A DNA stretch of 64,000 nt. Origin: Sympetrum striolatum (Eukaryota > Arthropoda > Insecta > Odonata > Libellulidae). Made by a program: the position numbers and the translations under genes. Location: the NCBI GenBank assembly GCA_947579665.1, contig OX388347.1:40866943-40930942 (forward strand), written 5' to 3'. Shown here piece by piece: positions 35,999 to 48,795 of the stretch. Position 1 is the first letter of the stretch, and each line of letters starts with the position of its first letter. The notes beneath the pieces are model-generated. The model was given only the letters and a program-made list of their open reading frames with translations, did no database searches and had not been told where the DNA came from.

Positions 35999-36385
35999 GG
36001 TTCCACGACAACTGACCGCGTGACAACTGAGCGCTATGACAACTGATCGCTTCTCGTTTTTAGGAAGCATTAATTGAAGAACAGTACTAAAAAAATATGA
36101 AATGTAGGAACTTTGTGGGAACAATAGAGAGGTAGTCATTTTACCGAATACTGATTAAACTAGATTAGATACTTGAATCACTAAGTGTTTTTTATTCCGC
36201 ATTCTTATGGATAACAGTTTTGAGCAGGAATCTTATCAACCCAACCAGGACTCCAAGTTTTTGAATCCAAATTTCGTCCCTTTAATGCCTCCTGAAAACG
36301 AGACGCGATCAGTCGTCGTAGAGCTCAGTTGTCACGCGCTCAGTTGTCACGCAGTAAGTTGTCGCGCGGTAAATTTTCGGGCCAC
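35999..36385 (+). mobile_element. Non-autonomous DNA transposon with 15-bp-unit terminal repeats, copy 1
   Basis: The ends are inverted repeats built from a tandem 15-bp unit, gacaactgaccgcgt with variants. About three units are on the left; four to five are on the right in reverse complement. Each arm closes with a conserved ctcgtttt.aggaagcatta box. The unique interior (including attcttatggataacagtt and caacccaaccaggactcc) matches the reverse complement of 62373-62796, showing one element family. Flanks agtaaaac (35991-35998) and agtaaaca (36386-36393) could be a decayed target duplication. There is no transposase; open frames inside follow the repeat units. Confidence 0.85.
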
Positions 36386-36393
36386 AGTAAACA

Positions 36394-39300
36394 TAGGTCG
36401 GTATGTGCGAAGAAATGTACCTTGAATTCGATATCATTGCTATAATCATAGAAAATGCAACGAAAACGCTTCTCTATTGGTTGGACCAAAATTCGAGGAG
36501 GTTATTAAAAAGAGAATGTATCCGACGTCAAGGGAGGCAGCGCCGTGCACAGCGCAAACAAACCTCTCCATGACCCTCGTCCCCTTCACTCTTACAATTC
36601 TAAAACTATTTTAAGATCTAAACTCTCATGACGGACTAGGGGTCCCTCAGGATTCTTCCGCGGCCCTCGACAACACAAACACCAAACAAAGTATTAGACA
36701 GAGAGAGAATACGAGGAAGGAAGTGAAGGAGATAGGGCACGAAGGGGAGCGAGATTAGAAGAGAGGGAGGGGTTAATAACTTTAATAGAGTGGGACAATA
36801 ATGAAGAAGGGTAGCGAGGGAAGATAAATGTTGACGGTGAGGATGGATTAAAGATTCATAAGAAACGCGAGAAACGGATGTAATTTCGCACAGGATTCCA
36901 CACGCGCAAGAAGCAGGCGTAGATAAAAGATAGATAGGGAAGATAGATAAAAAGTTCTTTATTACGAGAAGTTTTCTGGGCGGTAAATCAACCCCTTTTT
37001 TCCTTCTTTCGCGCGCGGGCCGAGATTAGGAGGGCAAAAATATAAGGACGTGGGCTTAGGATGAGGAAGACAGCCGAAGAAAGGAAGAGATGGCGAAATT
37101 AGCAGATGGAGAGGGAAAGGGAAGAAGGCCTGAGGGTAAGAGGGGCTTCTGGAGGAATTAATAAGGAGTGAATCAGAGGGATGAGAGAAAAGGTATAACT
37201 GGCCTTTGGGAAAGATAGGTTATCTATCGAGGATATTTTAATCTTTGAGCATTCGGATCTCATAAACAGCAATAAAATATCAGAAACATTCATTAGAAAA
37301 GTCACCGATTAGATAAGAGATAGAGCGAAAAAGAAACGCTCATTGAAACAAAAACTGAAATCATAATAAGTTAATTAGGGAAAATTTAGGGTTGAACAGA
37401 TACCCACGTGGGCGTTCTACCCTTCGAAAGGTTCAAGTATATCAATATGCCTTACTCGATGCTAATCCCTTCTTTTCTTGGTAACTTATCCTACTCTTTA
37501 TATCACCTAAAACGTTTTACCTTTGCCTTCACCTCAGTTTTATCCCTTGTATTCTACCCTAAATTACTTTTATTGAGTCTCTCTTCTGTCAATATTTCAC
37601 CCACATTTTATCTGTCGGTGCTTAATTACTCCAATTGAAAACTTCTCTTCCCTAGTTATCCCTAGCACCTCCGTTTTTTAATTTTCTATCAATCCAACCT
37701 AATTTTTCGATTCTACCTCACACTCATATTTCGAAGGCTTAATATCGATTGATTTCCTCTTTTCATGAAGTTGTTGAAGAAATAAGTAAAATCGAAATAA
37801 GATATAAAAGGTTGGTTTTATTTTGAAATTTCTGTCCAGTTTCTACTTAAGAATAGTAAGAGTTTTTATAGTTGTAATTATATCTTATAAGCCTGTTACA
37901 AATGAGCTTAATATTAATTGATTAGAGAAAGGGTGAAAATAAATGTAATTTGAAGACTCTTGGGCTGAATATAAATTCTTCACAAGAAATTAAATTCGAT
38001 TAGGAAGCGTAAGCGTTACTAAAATTCTGCTTAGTTAGTAAAATTAGCTTTAAATCTTTATTTGGCAAATCTGGAAACACAGTCGATATACGATTCTGGG
38101 AGTAGTGATTTTAGTATATCTTTGAGAGGGTTGGAAAAAGTTACTGTTACAAACATTTTTCACAGAAGCATGCTTAGCTAGAAAAAATAAAGACGTATGA
38201 TTTTTTTCAGGGTTCGCAATTAAACTCTAATAATTATGAAGTTAATGAGTTGACAAATATATTTTTGGGAAATTAAATTAAAGAGATGTACAGTAATGGG
38301 AGTAAAAAGAAATGGATAAATCCGATGCATTTAAATAAAGAGATGCTGTCATAGATGATGAATGGCAGCAATCATTCCACAGCTTACGGAAATTATGTCA
38401 TTTAAACGGCTACAGAGATATTTTAACTGTTTTCAAAAGTTTGCCAGAGGTTTAATTCTGAAAAGTAGGACAAGAGAACAAGCAACGGCAGATTGAAAAA
38501 AAGTGATTTTTTCCATATCAAGAGCAATGCCCGTTTATTTTAAAACTTCACATAACATCCCTGTAAGAATTTATTTTTTGAGCATTTCCAAAAATATTTC
38601 GGTAAAATTATTTTTTGAGAGTGCTTCCGTGTTTTTCGTTACATCCCCAACGTCCTAACATTTCCCTTTTTAAAATATGTGGAGTTCACTTAGCAGACTG
38701 AATGGTTAATCTCAGATACGTTCCTTCTGCAGCAATATTATTTCGGGGAGTCAGCTGAACGAAGGAAGGATTATAGCGAAGCTGGAGTCAATGGTTTCGC
38801 TCCTGGATTCCGGGAATTATCTGGGAAACATGCTCGGAGATTGCGCCACTTTTTCATTTTCCAGTCGAGACTTTGATAGAGCACAAACTACTTCTCGGAA
38901 AAAATCGGAAAACTTTTTAATCGTAAACTCCTGCGAATGAAAAGTTGTGCCTCGTTGATCATTCTGAATTACATCGCATTTCCTTCTTCTTTCATTCAAG
39001 GCAGTATGGAAATTTATAGTTAAAGCTACAATCTAGTGGCTTGATTCCGTATTAATTTCGAAGACGTTGAAGCATGGAGATTTTGAAGGAATTGATGTTG
39101 TATCTCACCCAAGTTTTTTTTTTCAAAAAGAGTTTGCTAACTCTCACTTACGTTCAATACTATGGTACTACAATCGACCTTCTGATCTGATGTTTCTTCT
39201 GCCGTTATTTTCAACTATTCATAATTATGCTTTGACTTGAATGGAGTAAGACGCATTCTTATCATTGATCTCTATCCGTTCATTGAATCTCTTGCGTTGT

Positions 39301-41430
39301 TGTTACATTAATGATAGTCATGTCGTATGGAAGCTTGTTTTATAAACATAAAAGACTTATTGGGATTAAAATGTTGCTTCATTTGTAGATTGCCAATATT
39401 TAGCAGACTACAATAACATGAGATAACTTCAGAGGCTTATAAGCCCTCGGAAATTCTCCAGTATTCTTTTGCATTCAAGTCACTGTTCAAGACCCGGATT
39501 ACTGACCTTCTAAGAAATTAGTAATCTGAGCCCTTCTGCTATTTCCGGAACCGGTCACAACGCGGTGTATTATAACGATGGCAAAAACACTCTAATCCAT
39601 TAAAAGCAATTACATTTTTAATCCCAATAACTTTCTATGTATAGTGCAATTGCAGTGGTATTGAATACCAACAATATCTACAAACAAAATAATCAGCTAG
39701 AATTGTATATTTTTTCAGGTATCTTAGAAATCAAAATGTCCGCCCAGTAATGACTTTTTGTAACACTTTTTTCAACATAAATTTTATGTGGTTAAGTGGA
39801 AAAGATATTTTCCATACAATGTCGTTCTTCTCCATCGTGAGGAAGGAACTAATAGCTAAATAAATAGAAACTCAAAATGTGATCGTCTTAGATTGTTGTC
39901 TTTTATATTTAGCGAGGCAAAACGATTACGGATCTTAGAAGTGAAACTATTAGTACGGTGAAGATGGAAAATATGAAGACAGAAAGAAATGGCGAAATTT
40001 AAAAGATAAAAGGGGAGATTTTGTTTTGGCGGAACATTCATCTGAAGGCAGCTGCTAGAATGAGAGAGAATAAGAGGCTTCTTCCGCCCAACGTAATTAA
40101 GAATGAGATGGGCCGGTCGAGATAAATTATGAAAAAACAGACGAAAGTAGATTCTGACTTGATCGAAAATAGCGAAATTTTGCGGGGAGGTAAGGCAAAC
40201 AAGCGAAATAATTCTTTTCGAGCGATGAAAGATCATCCCTCGGAAATAAAGGAAGACTCAGATATGTACATCTCACCCTTTGCAACCCCTTGGGCATTTC
40301 ATTAACGAAGTCTCATAATAGATTGCCAAGGTTTAGATGTAATTGATATACATATACCTAAGATATACATAAAATTTGTCGTTCGCACAAAGTGATTGGG
40401 TAAGGTCGAGGGAGTTTTTCTTTTTTTTCCGATATATTAATTTGGTTTACAGTATAACGTACTATGTGGTCTTAAAATTCTTCAAATTATAGAATTCTTT
40501 GAGAAATTTATTTAATATTTATTTCCCTTTCATTGGATTCGATACAATTATTAAGAAATAGGCTTGTATAGAAATACCATATGATAATAATTAGTTGACT
40601 TTTTTCTAGCGAGATTTAGAATAAAAGAATCCTTTTATTTAACCAATCTCCATATAATAGGTATATGAAAATCAATTTAAGATGATAGTACAAGAAAAAT
40701 ATTTTATTTATTTCAAATCAACAAAACTATAAATTATAATTTTTATAGGCTAGACTTAAGATGTATGATATTCTAGCAGTGCTTATTCATTTCATTTTTG
40801 AGTCTCCAAAAACCCATTATCAAGAATATCTATTCTATTTCTGGGTAATATTTGGATTAATAGCTTATAAAAGAGAGTCAATTCTATATTTATCTTTGTT
40901 ATCCGCAAATAAGCATATCATTGTAATATTACTCTCCGTTTATTTACGTATCTTTCTGCCCCATTTTAATTAATTCCTCAACCGGTTCTCTTACGAGGAA
41001 TCCAATCTCTTCCGAGTACGTCTTCATTGGATAAATGCTCTTTTCCTCGAATCGCGTGGACTGTATTCAGGGATTCCGCAATTATTTAATTATGAACATT
41101 CCCGTCGTGTTTCAGGAGGAAAGGTTCGGAACGCTCTTCCTCTTACGTAATAGTATGACGATTGGATTTTACACTTGTGTGTGCCGTTTGTGTTAATACG
41201 CCATTATATCAGGCCTTCGTATGCGAAACAAAATTAAAAGTTCCTTATCACTAAATTTCTCAATGATTTTTCTCGCAGCGTATGAAGAAATTTAAAGTGA
41301 AAACTGTGGCTATAGAGCAATAAGATTCTCGAATGACGTCATTGTAGCTTTTCTGTGATTTTTTTCGTCTCCTAAGGTCCAAAAAGTAACATTTAGCCAG
41401 CATGCTATAAATTTTACAAAAGGGTATATT
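36394..41430. other. Non-coding DNA with several GC-richer patches
   Basis: 36480-37180 is purine-rich and GC-richer. 38740-39000, 39880-40260 and 41000-41160 are further patches. Open frames (37408-37638 plus; 39856-40236 minus; 40761-40973 plus) have no recognised motif. 37640-37770 shows loose similarity to 21030-21130, possibly from a shared decayed LINE tail. Confidence 0.45.
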
Positions 41431-41790
41431 AACTACCGTATATATCTGCAGCTAGGTTTTTCGGAATGTATTCTATAATTACAATAAGAACCAGAGAATT
41501 CATACAATACTATTAAAAATATGTATCCTCCTGAAAAATACCCCGTTTTATAAGTCAAATTATTTATAAAAACGCTTACTTTAATTTTGCAGCGTACTTT
41601 GCCTTACACAATAAACTACCGTATATATTTGCAGATAGGTTTCTCGAAATGTATTCTATAATTACAATAAGTACCAGAGAATTCAAACAATACTATTGAC
41701 AATATGCATCCTCCTGTAAGATACCCTGTTTTATAAGTCAAATTATTTATAAAGACGATTACTTTAATTGGCAGCGTACTTTGCCTTACT
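41431..41790 (+). repeat. Two-copy tandem duplication, period 183 bp
   Basis: aactaccgtatatat opens copy one at 41431 and copy two at 41614. The copies correspond throughout (ggaatgtattctataattac, ccagagaattca, atcctcctg, ttataagtcaaattatttat, agcgtactttgccttac). By eye they are nearly 90 percent identical, the best-preserved duplication of this size here. No coding capacity and no terminal motifs. Confidence 0.92.
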
Positions 41791-41840
41791 CACACACTAA
41801 ACGCTGTGATGTTATTGAATCCCCCCAAGTAGTAAATTCT

Positions 41841-41867
41841 AAAGAATTCACTTTTAGTGAATTCTTT
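41841..41867. repeat. Perfect 12-bp hairpin
   Basis: aaagaattcact, loop ttt, agtgaattcttt. It is short and AT-rich, with no associated element. Confidence 0.8.
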
Positions 41868-43999
41868 TGAATTTAGTTTGATGAAATGTGTGTCTCAGAA
41901 AAATTTATCTGTCACGTTTTCATAATATAATTTGTATACTACCTCCAGCTGGCTTAATGGTATTAAATTGTTCTTCAAATTCTAAACTACACGCAAACAC
42001 ACAAAATATTTTGGTTTATTTGTTCGCCATGCATAATTAATTGTCTTCTTAACTTTTCCGTTACAAAAATTATTTTATAGTAACGAGAAATCGCTGAATA
42101 AAAATTGGATAGAATTTATAAGAAAAATCTCAATTCCTGCGTTCTCTCAGCCTCCCACAGAGAGTTAAAGAAGCAGAATATGATGTTACAGAAGACGAAT
42201 CGGTATAATCAATTGATTGTACACACAAGATTCTCCTAATTAATCCTACGTTTGCTCATTTTTCTTAAACAAGGAATAAATGCTAGTTAAACCCTCCTAC
42301 CAACTTATTTTTCTTCAAACTCGAGCCAAGTAGTAAATTAGGAACGCTCACTGTTTTACTCTAAGGTTCTTAGGAAAACACATAGCCTCTCGTTGGACAT
42401 GTTCGACTCCGCTAGAGCTGCTTTTAGTGGTCCGTTTCCATTTAGTAGGCGCCTACTCCAGATGCGACCTAGCTTCCGCAAAATGGAATCACTATTTGAA
42501 TATCGCTCCAACAGGCATTTCCTTTGTCCTAGCCGAGTTTCATAATTGCACGCCTACAAGTTACACTTACATAGTCTTCATATGTGTATTACGTTTTAAA
42601 GAAATGAGACTCGGGAAGTTAAAAGAACGAGAAATGTGCTATAATGACTAAGGAAGAATCGCAGAAAAAGATGTTTGCTGAAGATATGATCGTAAAAAAG
42701 AATATTACGATTAATACAGGGAATCGCTACTTACCCTAAAAAAACAGAATGATTTTTCACGTTTGTTGTTGTAAAGAAAGAACATTTGGAACGCGGCTGT
42801 TTATGAATTAGAGGTTTAAAATCTCTAATAGTGGTGATCCTTTCTTGTTTTCTCCGAATGCCAATGAACGAGAAGAGGAATGCCAACAAAGACAAATGAA
42901 TTTACCTTATAATATAATATAAAAAACTATATTTAATAGCTTATTTCTGTCTTAAATAGCATGAAGAGAACGCTCGTTAATTTATTGTGATTTAGTTCCA
43001 TTCCTCGTTTTTTCGATTTATTTATTATGACGTGGAATCTGCCTTTCGTGCATACGGCATGTGTTGACATGCTCTGTAGATCATCCATAAACCTAACTTG
43101 ACTGGTGATTCCGCCACGATGATGATTTACGTGTATGGGAATGAAAAAGTCCAGCACTGCTACTCTGGAGATGTTTACGAACTACGCAGTATTGGTATCT
43201 CAGTCCGACGCTTATTTGCGAATTGCTTTAAATATCTATTTTGATAAATTTTCTTGAATTCACATATCGGCTATTTAGGAGTGTGAGAGTGTGGAATCTC
43301 TGACTCGTATGCCGTACGAGTGATACGCTGGATCTAATTATAATCTACATTATGGCGGGCATTCTTAAGTTTATATTTTCAGGTAGAAAATATCTAAATT
43401 AATTAATGTGAATTACGTTAATACGATTTTTTTCATCAGTCATATGATTATTGAAAGTAATTTACGTTATAAATTTAACCGTGACATGATCTGATGTGAC
43501 GGTCCTCAATCTTGACGTGCATTTTATCAAGTGGAAACGTAACATTGGATTAATATCCCCTATCATAAATAATTTCCACATTTCACGAAACAAATGTAAT
43601 TTTTCCGTTTTCGGCAAAATTTTCTAGGAAATTGCTCTACTATGAATCCTCCCAACATCAAATTCAGTTCGTTTCATCCATCTGATCAACCAAAAACAAA
43701 TTGTGTGCTTGGTATTTTCTTAAGAAACCCCTCAGTTTAGTTTTCGAGAGTAACCGGAAAATGTTCTGCCTTCGAGTTCTGGGCGCCCTTGCGTGTGATC
43801 TTAAACTCATAGCCAAGTTCTTCATAAAATAATTTTTTTAATAATTAAATTAACATTAGTTGTATTTACTTATGAATCACGTTGGTATGAAATTCTGTTA
43901 TCCTTAGAGACAGTTCCTAAAATGTAATTTCTTTGTTTTCATGAGTAATAACACATTAATAAGATTAGGATCTCTTGAAATTTAAAGTACTTCATTTGA
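41868..43999. other. AT-rich non-coding DNA
   Basis: No gene was recognised. Frames at 42427-42651 (+) and 42933-43157 (-) lack known motifs. Confidence 0.55.
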
Positions 44000-44040
44000 A
44001 TCCTCATATTTTTATACACAAGATATAAAAATATGAGGAT
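44000..44040. repeat. Perfect 17-bp inverted repeat with 7-nt loop
   Basis: atcctcatatttttata (44000-44016) and its exact reverse complement (44024-44040) enclose cacaaga. Immediately after come two near-copies of gatattattttcag (44038-44064), a short tandem that may have grown from the hairpin edge. Confidence 0.88.
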
Positions 44041-44064
44041 ATTATTTTCAGATATTATTTTCAG

Positions 44065-45644
44065 GTATCATTTTGCATATTATTTTATTCAGTAATTTAT
44101 GTAGTATTTTATGCAGTATAGTGTATAGCATTCCATCTCAAAGTCTCAAATTCCATCAGTCAATTAGCAGCTGATGCGTTTTTGGTGTAATTGCCTTTGT
44201 GGGATTGCAAATATTGGTTGATGATGGATTTTGCTTTAATTATATCCACTCTAGCTTTATTTTTTTCCACATGTATCACATTCATACATCTTGCGTATTA
44301 TGTCGAAACGATTACAGTGATTACGATTCCCGGAAGTATTTTCGATACGACGAATCACTTTATAGGACACGGCACATAACAGAGAAGCGGAGAGATATTG
44401 AAATATTTCAAATACAGAGAAAGGCTGGTAACCTTGATATCCTAATTAGTTAAAGAATCCGCTCAGAAGAAAAATTATCTAGGTTCGTCTTCCAGTCTTG
44501 AATTATTTCATACCTCAATAATAATAGCCGAGTTTCCTAAGAAAACAATTGCTTGGAAAGGCACATACAATTAACCAAAGACAAATAAAAGTATATTCGA
44601 ACTCAGGCATCTAGGCCATCACAAATTATCTCATGGATATATAGACGAGAAGGATTATCTATTAACTTTAAGAAATTTTACGTAAGATTATGATAAATAT
44701 CAAGATATTTATTAAAATGATAAACTCAAGATCATAACTTCAGGAAACTTCGACACGGAAACCTTGATTGAGGTCGGTCGTCTAAAGAAAAAGATTCGTC
44801 ACTGCTTTAAAAATCCCAACCGACTTTTCTCGAGAAACCAAACCCTCACTACATTAGGAATCGAGAACAAATGACTTTTCTCCGAGATAATTTGCATCCC
44901 CGAAGAAGTATCCCGAACTGTTACCGGCGTAAAAAAAACGGATCATTAGAAACAAAAATATTCGCGTTACGTAAGAAAGAATAAATCTCCTGGATCTCAG
45001 CCAGCGAGGAAGCGGAGGTTTTAAAAGATTAGAAAAGGTAGCCATGCGGAATTTTTGATAGCGAGGAATCCGCGGGCACATTTATATCTCTTAGGAAAAC
45101 TACGGGGTATGAAAAAATGCCATCGGGGAGCGGAATAAACAAAGTTTTCTGCTCCGAGACGAACTAAAACGAGTTATTCCCAGTACGCATTCATTTAGCC
45201 GTACGCTCGACCGCTATGGCGATGCAAAAACTCCATCTAATGTATTTTTCTAGACGCGCAATTACTTTTGGAGATCAAAAAAGAACCTGTTTTTGCGGAT
45301 AGCAACAATTACGTCTCCGGAATATTTCTGGATGCTCCGAGTCCTTTATACATATTCTTAATGATCCTTGTATTCCGAAAGGACTTTGGGAAGACTGGCG
45401 GAAAAATTGGGAACAAAACTTTCATATTCCTCCCGAGGAGTTGCGCTTTGAGGGTTTATCCTTCCGATTATAATGATCAGGACTCGCGTTATTTTTGTAT
45501 TTCAGACTCCCTGATGAGGATCTCACGGGTGAGTAGAGTGTTTTTTCGGTGTTTTTTAGAGGATTCGAAAAATAATGATGATTGAGTCGAACTTGTAGTT
45601 TAAAATTTTCGCCCCTTTTGCCTGGGAATTTGATTGATAGGTAG
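44065..45644. other. AT-rich DNA, then a GC-richer patch (44780-45580)
   Basis: Open frames on both strands in the GC-richer part (44854-45081 minus, 45268-45585 plus, 45422-45691 minus) overlap in different phases and match nothing I know. Confidence 0.45.
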
Positions 45645-46110
45645 TGATTTCGATTTATTCCATCGCAGACAGAAAAAAGTATTTTTTTCAAAATTCCTTC
45701 TAACTTTGACTTGCTGCGAAAGAAGTAAAATGATCACTAATATTGTTGAAAAAATAGAAGTTAACCTCCGGATTCAAATGTAAGGATCTAAAATGAAGGT
45801 GAATGTGCTTTAATTTTTCTATCACGTATTAAAGTCTTTTCTTAATGCTTAGGAAAATTTTACTTTTATAGTCATTGTAGTTCACTTATGTGGTCATGGG
45901 TCGTGACTTTGATTCATTCCATCACAGACAGAAAAAATATTTTGTCCTCGGAAATACATTTGAAACGTAATCACAAACATAGTTGAAGAATAGAAGTTAA
46001 CCTATAGAAATAAATCTAAGTTTTCAAAATTGAGGTAATTACGGATGTTTTAGATTTTATATCACTAGTTAAGGTATTTTCTAATGGAATACTAAGAAAA
46101 ATGTTACTTA
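45645..46110 (+). repeat. Two-copy diverged tandem duplication, period about 240-260 bp
   Basis: 45645-45870 and 45904-46110 share attccatc.cagacagaaaa, then gttgaa.aa.tagaagttaacct, then tctatcac.tatta/tatatcactagtta and a similar end (ta.gaaaa.tttact). The spacing shrinks from 259 to 236 bp between anchors, so one copy has lost sequence. This is an old duplication. Confidence 0.75.
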
Positions 46111-47335
46111 AAGTGTCCGCTCATAGCTTTCAGACTTGTGTGTAAGTAAGCGCAAGCTACCTAACTCCTCATCCTAACAAGTAAGCCGCATTCACCCCTT
46201 GGTGTCTTCTTGGTAACTAATGTTAGAGAGGATAAGGTACCAACCGACCTTCGGGCTCTATGGTTTACAAACAGTTTTACATAACCTTGACAGAATGCTA
46301 TGTTGTTCTTGTATGTCATTATCATAGTAGTTTACTTCCGGATCTCTATTTCTCCTCCGCCAGAATTGCTTTTCGAACATTTGTATTTCTTCATTTTTCG
46401 TGGTTTCTTTTTGTTCTACCTATTTAACGTTCATCATCTTTTCGTCTTGCATAGTGTTCGTCCCTCTAATTTCACAAGATTTCTTTCAACTGCTGAATAT
46501 ACCACATATTTCCACGGTATTTCACCTGATCTAATGACGAAATTGAAATATTCTTTCTAATCTCCTCTATACTTCATTTCCTGTTAATCTCATAGTCTAT
46601 TTAACTTTTAAACTTTTACTGCAAATTAAACATTCTGGACATTTATGCTCTTTCCCATGTTTTTCAAAATGTACATTTTTCGTTATATAAAAAGTGCACA
46701 AAACACTCACCTCATGCCCAGTCTAATATTCAAGTATTATGTCGTATATTTTTCATTCGAAGTACACCTTTCTCCATTCCTATGCTTAAATTAATTTCTT
46801 TATTATTTAAATTTAGCCATCTACTTAGAACTTTATTCCTTCCGGTTTATTTATATCATCGCACGACGCTAATACCCAAATAGAACTTTGTTTATTTGAG
46901 CCTGCTAAGGGCCGTATTTATATGTTTTATTCTACGAATCAAATAAGTTTATTTACATTTATATATTTAAAAGTATGCTGTATTAAAATCTACCATATGC
47001 ACGGCTCTTCTTTCCATCTTAAAATTCATCGCATGGATACTAAGAATTGCTCTGAAATACGTAGCATTAGGATCATGTTGTCATAAAAGCATTGGTCTGT
47101 TCTCTGGTAAAGACCCATCGAAATCGTAATATCCTTTCAAGAAAATCTACTTCTCTCTGCAATGCAAGCAAAAGGAAACCATCCCTCACAAGCAAATTCG
47201 ACGCAGGAATGGAAACGCATATGTAAAAACTGCTTTTACACTAAATTGGCAATGTTAGCGTAAGGAACTCGACGAGAAGCAGCAAAGAGAAATATAAAAG
47301 TATTAGGGTCATGCAGAAAAAGAAGGGAGGCTCTT
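46111..47335. other. AT-rich, T-rich non-coding DNA
   Basis: No gene was recognised. The Phe-rich frame at 46300-46560 follows base composition. Confidence 0.5.
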
Positions 47336-48000
47336 GAAAGCATCATCCCACGGAGGAAAAAAACGAGCGGACAGAATCAAGAAAAGAATCATAGAAATAG
47401 CAAATGTGGCCGGGGTTAAGTCGAAAGCATCAGTACAAGTTTTCGAAGTTTTTTATGGGAGGGTAAAAAATATTTTAATACAAAAATGCTGTTATTCAAT
47501 TAATGAATTTTTAAGTTAACCAGTTTAAATTTTATAATTAATTTACTGTCATTTTTTTGTAAGTTAGTGGTTTGGTTCGATATATATCGTATATAACAAT
47601 GTCGTTCAGCTGTTTGGGAAAAATTATATTTTTATATGTATGCTTTTATATAATATATTATGTATATAAAACATAAAACTATATTTATTTTGTAATATTG
47701 GATATATACTTGTAATATTAATAGTGTGACATTGTTATATATATATATATATAAAAACGAAATGGAAATATCTATCTATCTATCTTGCATAATTTTAACT
47801 ACTTTGTATCTGACGAGACATCTATTCACATTCAGTGTAATATCTGAATGTATGTCTAAATGCTTTACATCAATAATTAACTATTACTATTGCTATAAGA
47901 AACATTATCCCACAGAGGAAAAAATTGGCGGAGAACATGAAGAAAAGAATCATAGAGATCACAAATGAAGCCGTGGTTTAGTCGAAAGTATCAGATCAAG
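47336..48000 (+). repeat. Separated direct repeat (47336-47439 and 47899-48000)
   Basis: Both copies carry atcccac.gaggaaaaa, aagaaaagaatcatag, then g.cg.ggtt.agtcgaaag.atcag. Length is about 100 bp and spacing about 562 bp. The sequence between them is extremely AT-rich and includes a (TA)n run, so an AT-rich insertion or expansion may have separated an older tandem pair. The frame at 47334-47519 covers copy one but is not maintained in copy two, which argues against coding. Confidence 0.8.
47736..47753. repeat. (TA)n microsatellite
   Basis: Nine TA dinucleotides within a broader AT-only stretch, followed shortly by ctatctatctatc. Confidence 0.9.
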
Positions 48001-48760
48001 AAAAATAACAGGAGTCGAACATAAAACCGCATGCCTCTCTCAGACGTGATGAAGAGTCATGGAACAGGACGCAAAACTCTACAAGCGAAAGGTCGCGCGA
48101 GGAAGGGAAAAAATTTGAAGATGAATTTCCGAAGCCGGAAAAGCGGATCCTTATTGTCATATATAAAATATAACCCATCGTTCTGGAAATGCCTTCGGTA
48201 CATCTCTGAGCGAAAAATGAACTTCGGAAGATTATCGGAACGGGTCGAAGAGTCTTGACCCTAACGGGAGAGGATAGATGAGTTTCGGGAGGAAATATTT
48301 TCTCTGACTAATGGAAAAAGATTTTCCTCGAGCATTCGGATGTTTATACCTTTTACTTTCGCAGACTTTCTGGATGTACGTCTCATGTAAAATATGTGAT
48401 ACACTGTAACATAGGGCTTATTAAAGACTAATATAACATAACTCTTACTTGATGTATTCTACCGTGATGTTGTTAAACATACGTTATAGTAGTGGTAGAA
48501 TAGAGATGATTGGAGAGGATGGCGATATAGTGAAGGAGAATTATGAAAGTAAATTTCACAGAGAAATTGTTGTTCTCAAGGAAAATTTGGAATATGTGCT
48601 TTAAAATTTAGTCTATACTGACAAGTAAAGCTATAAGAGAAATAAATAAATAAAATGAACCGACCCAAAAACAAATGTAGAACCAGAATGAACTACTTCA
48701 GCCTTCACTTTGTGGAACCTTCTAACATTATTCATGGTTAATAAATAGAGCTAAATATTG
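48001..48760. other. GC-richer patch (48001-48300) then AT-rich DNA
   Basis: Two short frames on opposite strands (48031-48258 plus, 47996-48178 minus) overlap. No family was recognised. Confidence 0.45.
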
Positions 48761-48795
48761 ACTTGAGGATGATGCTTATGCGGCGAAACTATTGT
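48761..48795 (+). other. Dispersed GAGGATGATG..GCGAAAC motif
   Basis: Reads acttgaggatgatgcttatg then cggcgaaactattg. It matches the centre of the fold-back at 17043-17246 (acttgagaatgacgctcatg, cgtcaaaactagt) and is related to the motifs at 18676 and 19775. An AATAAA-like string (aataaaacc) follows. It is probably a conserved 3' piece of a repeated element. Confidence 0.5.

Noticed and set aside
36207..36425. Open frame with LSCHALSCHAVSCRAV
   Set aside because: It is the translation of the 15-bp units in the transposon's terminal repeat; the same peptide type appears at 62675-62872 and 62289-62474 for the same reason.
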